DNA of 64,000 nucleotides from Gammaproteobacteria bacterium (lineage in GTDB: Bacteria > Pseudomonadota > Gammaproteobacteria > Ga0077554 > Ga007554): contig JAMPIW010000002.1 of NCBI GenBank assembly GCA_040183005.1, forward strand, positions 248,001 to 312,000. Reading direction: 5' to 3'. Position 1 is the stretch's first letter, and each line of letters begins with the position of its first letter. The position numbers and the translations under genes are program-made. This document shows, one piece after another, positions 63,731-64,000 of this stretch. The notes beneath the pieces are model-generated. The model was not told the origin of the DNA. It was given only the letters and a program-made list of their open reading frames with translations, and did no database searches.

Positions 63731-64000
63731 AGTTCAAACATGATTGGGATGAGGGCATATGCATGCAGCGCAATGCCATTTTCGGTATAGGGTTTGAAGA
63801 GGGCGGCGAGCACCGCGTTGATGGCCGCCTGGTCCAATCGCGAGGAACCCGACGAAAGGTGAGCCAGCGCCTGCTCAGGCCTGCCTTGGGGGTTGATCAA
63901 CACGCGCACGATGACCTTGCCTTCTTCATTCATACGGCGCGAGATCATCGGATACCCGGGCTGAGGCGGCCGCACATACTCCACGCCCGAGACCAGCTTG
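63715..64000 (-). CDS. tonB: TonB C-terminal domain protein, cut by window edge, tail recoded by IS-b
   Basis: The C-terminal 94 codons of a TonB-type energy transducer run from the window end: KLVSGVEYVRPPQPGYPMIS, GKVIVRVLINPQGRPEQAL, ending IPIMFEL then RSVR and stop. The last four codons and the stop come from the IS-b inverted repeat. Removing the IS and one duplication restores FEL-TAA and AAGGAG directly before exbB. TonB spans the periplasm and contacts the receptor's TonB box. The N-terminal helix lies outside the window. Confidence 0.9.
   Translation of the reverse strand, partial: KLVSGVEYVRPPQPGYPMISRRMNEEGKVIVRVLINPQGRPEQALAHLSSGSSRLDQAAINAVLAALFKPYTENGIALHAYALIPIMFELRSVR

Noticed and set aside
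1-64000. tRNA, rRNA, prophage or integrase-based island boundaries
   Set aside because: No tRNA cloverleaf, rRNA segment, phage gene or tyrosine integrase was seen; mobile content is IS elements and MITEs only.

Overview
The window is bacterial chromosome, about 56-60% GC by eye, from a Gram-negative proteobacterium. A gammaproteobacterial or closely related lineage is most likely. The reasons are ABC-F protein YheS, the MsrPQ pair, cytochrome c4, PEP-CTERM sorting signals, TonB/ExbB/ExbD iron uptake and an S-adenosylhomocysteine riboswitch on ahcY. I cannot name the genus. No rRNA, tRNA, CRISPR array or phage block was recognised.

Layout. 1-6.8 kb: housekeeping genes (tag, a VOC protein, lipA/lipB, a YqaA-type membrane protein, a CNB-rhodanese regulator, yheS). 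6.8-13.7 kb: signalling, with two tandem HD-GYP response regulators, then a LysM-FecR protein, a CHASE2 hybrid kinase and an Hpt protein. 14.1-17.5 kb: a metal (probably zinc) uptake cluster without its ATPase. 17.6-21.8 kb: prmC, a peroxiredoxin, a methyltransferase, acylphosphatase and a frameshifted aspartase. 21.9-26.9 kb: two dockerin-bearing secreted proteins, one a metalloprotease, beside a cohesin-like PEP-CTERM protein. 27.2-28.2 kb: a broken ISNCY element. 28.2-34 kb: a beta-propeller protein, msrPQ, cytochrome c4, a FixH-like lipoprotein, a 3-hydroxyisobutyrate dehydrogenase-like oxidoreductase and a cupin. 34-40.3 kb: galE, a Lon-like protease, argG, ppnP and a Sel1-repeat protein. 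40.4-44.4 kb: a four-gene membrane glycolipid operon. 44.6-49.8 kb: a small membrane ORF, a gamma-carbonic-anhydrase-like protein, a thioredoxin-like protein, then metK, a SAH riboswitch, ahcY and metF. 50.1-53.1 kb: a sigma54-preceded, translationally coupled four-gene operon encoding a Tat-like secreted protein, a PqqD-like protein, an HprK-related kinase and a nucleotidyltransferase. 53.3-64 kb: two IS4-family insertions around clpB and an iron acquisition locus (hemP, piuC, siderophore receptor, exbD, exbB, tonB).

Three themes stand out. First, the HprK-kinase/PqqD operon is a poorly understood system with a candidate substrate as its first gene. Second, a membrane-anchored cohesin next to dockerin proteins looks like a very small Gram-negative cell-surface docking complex. 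Third, mobile sequences (two MITE families and two IS4 elements) have landed repeatedly on or beside stop codons. In two cases the IS terminal repeat provides the host gene with a new C terminus and stop codon.
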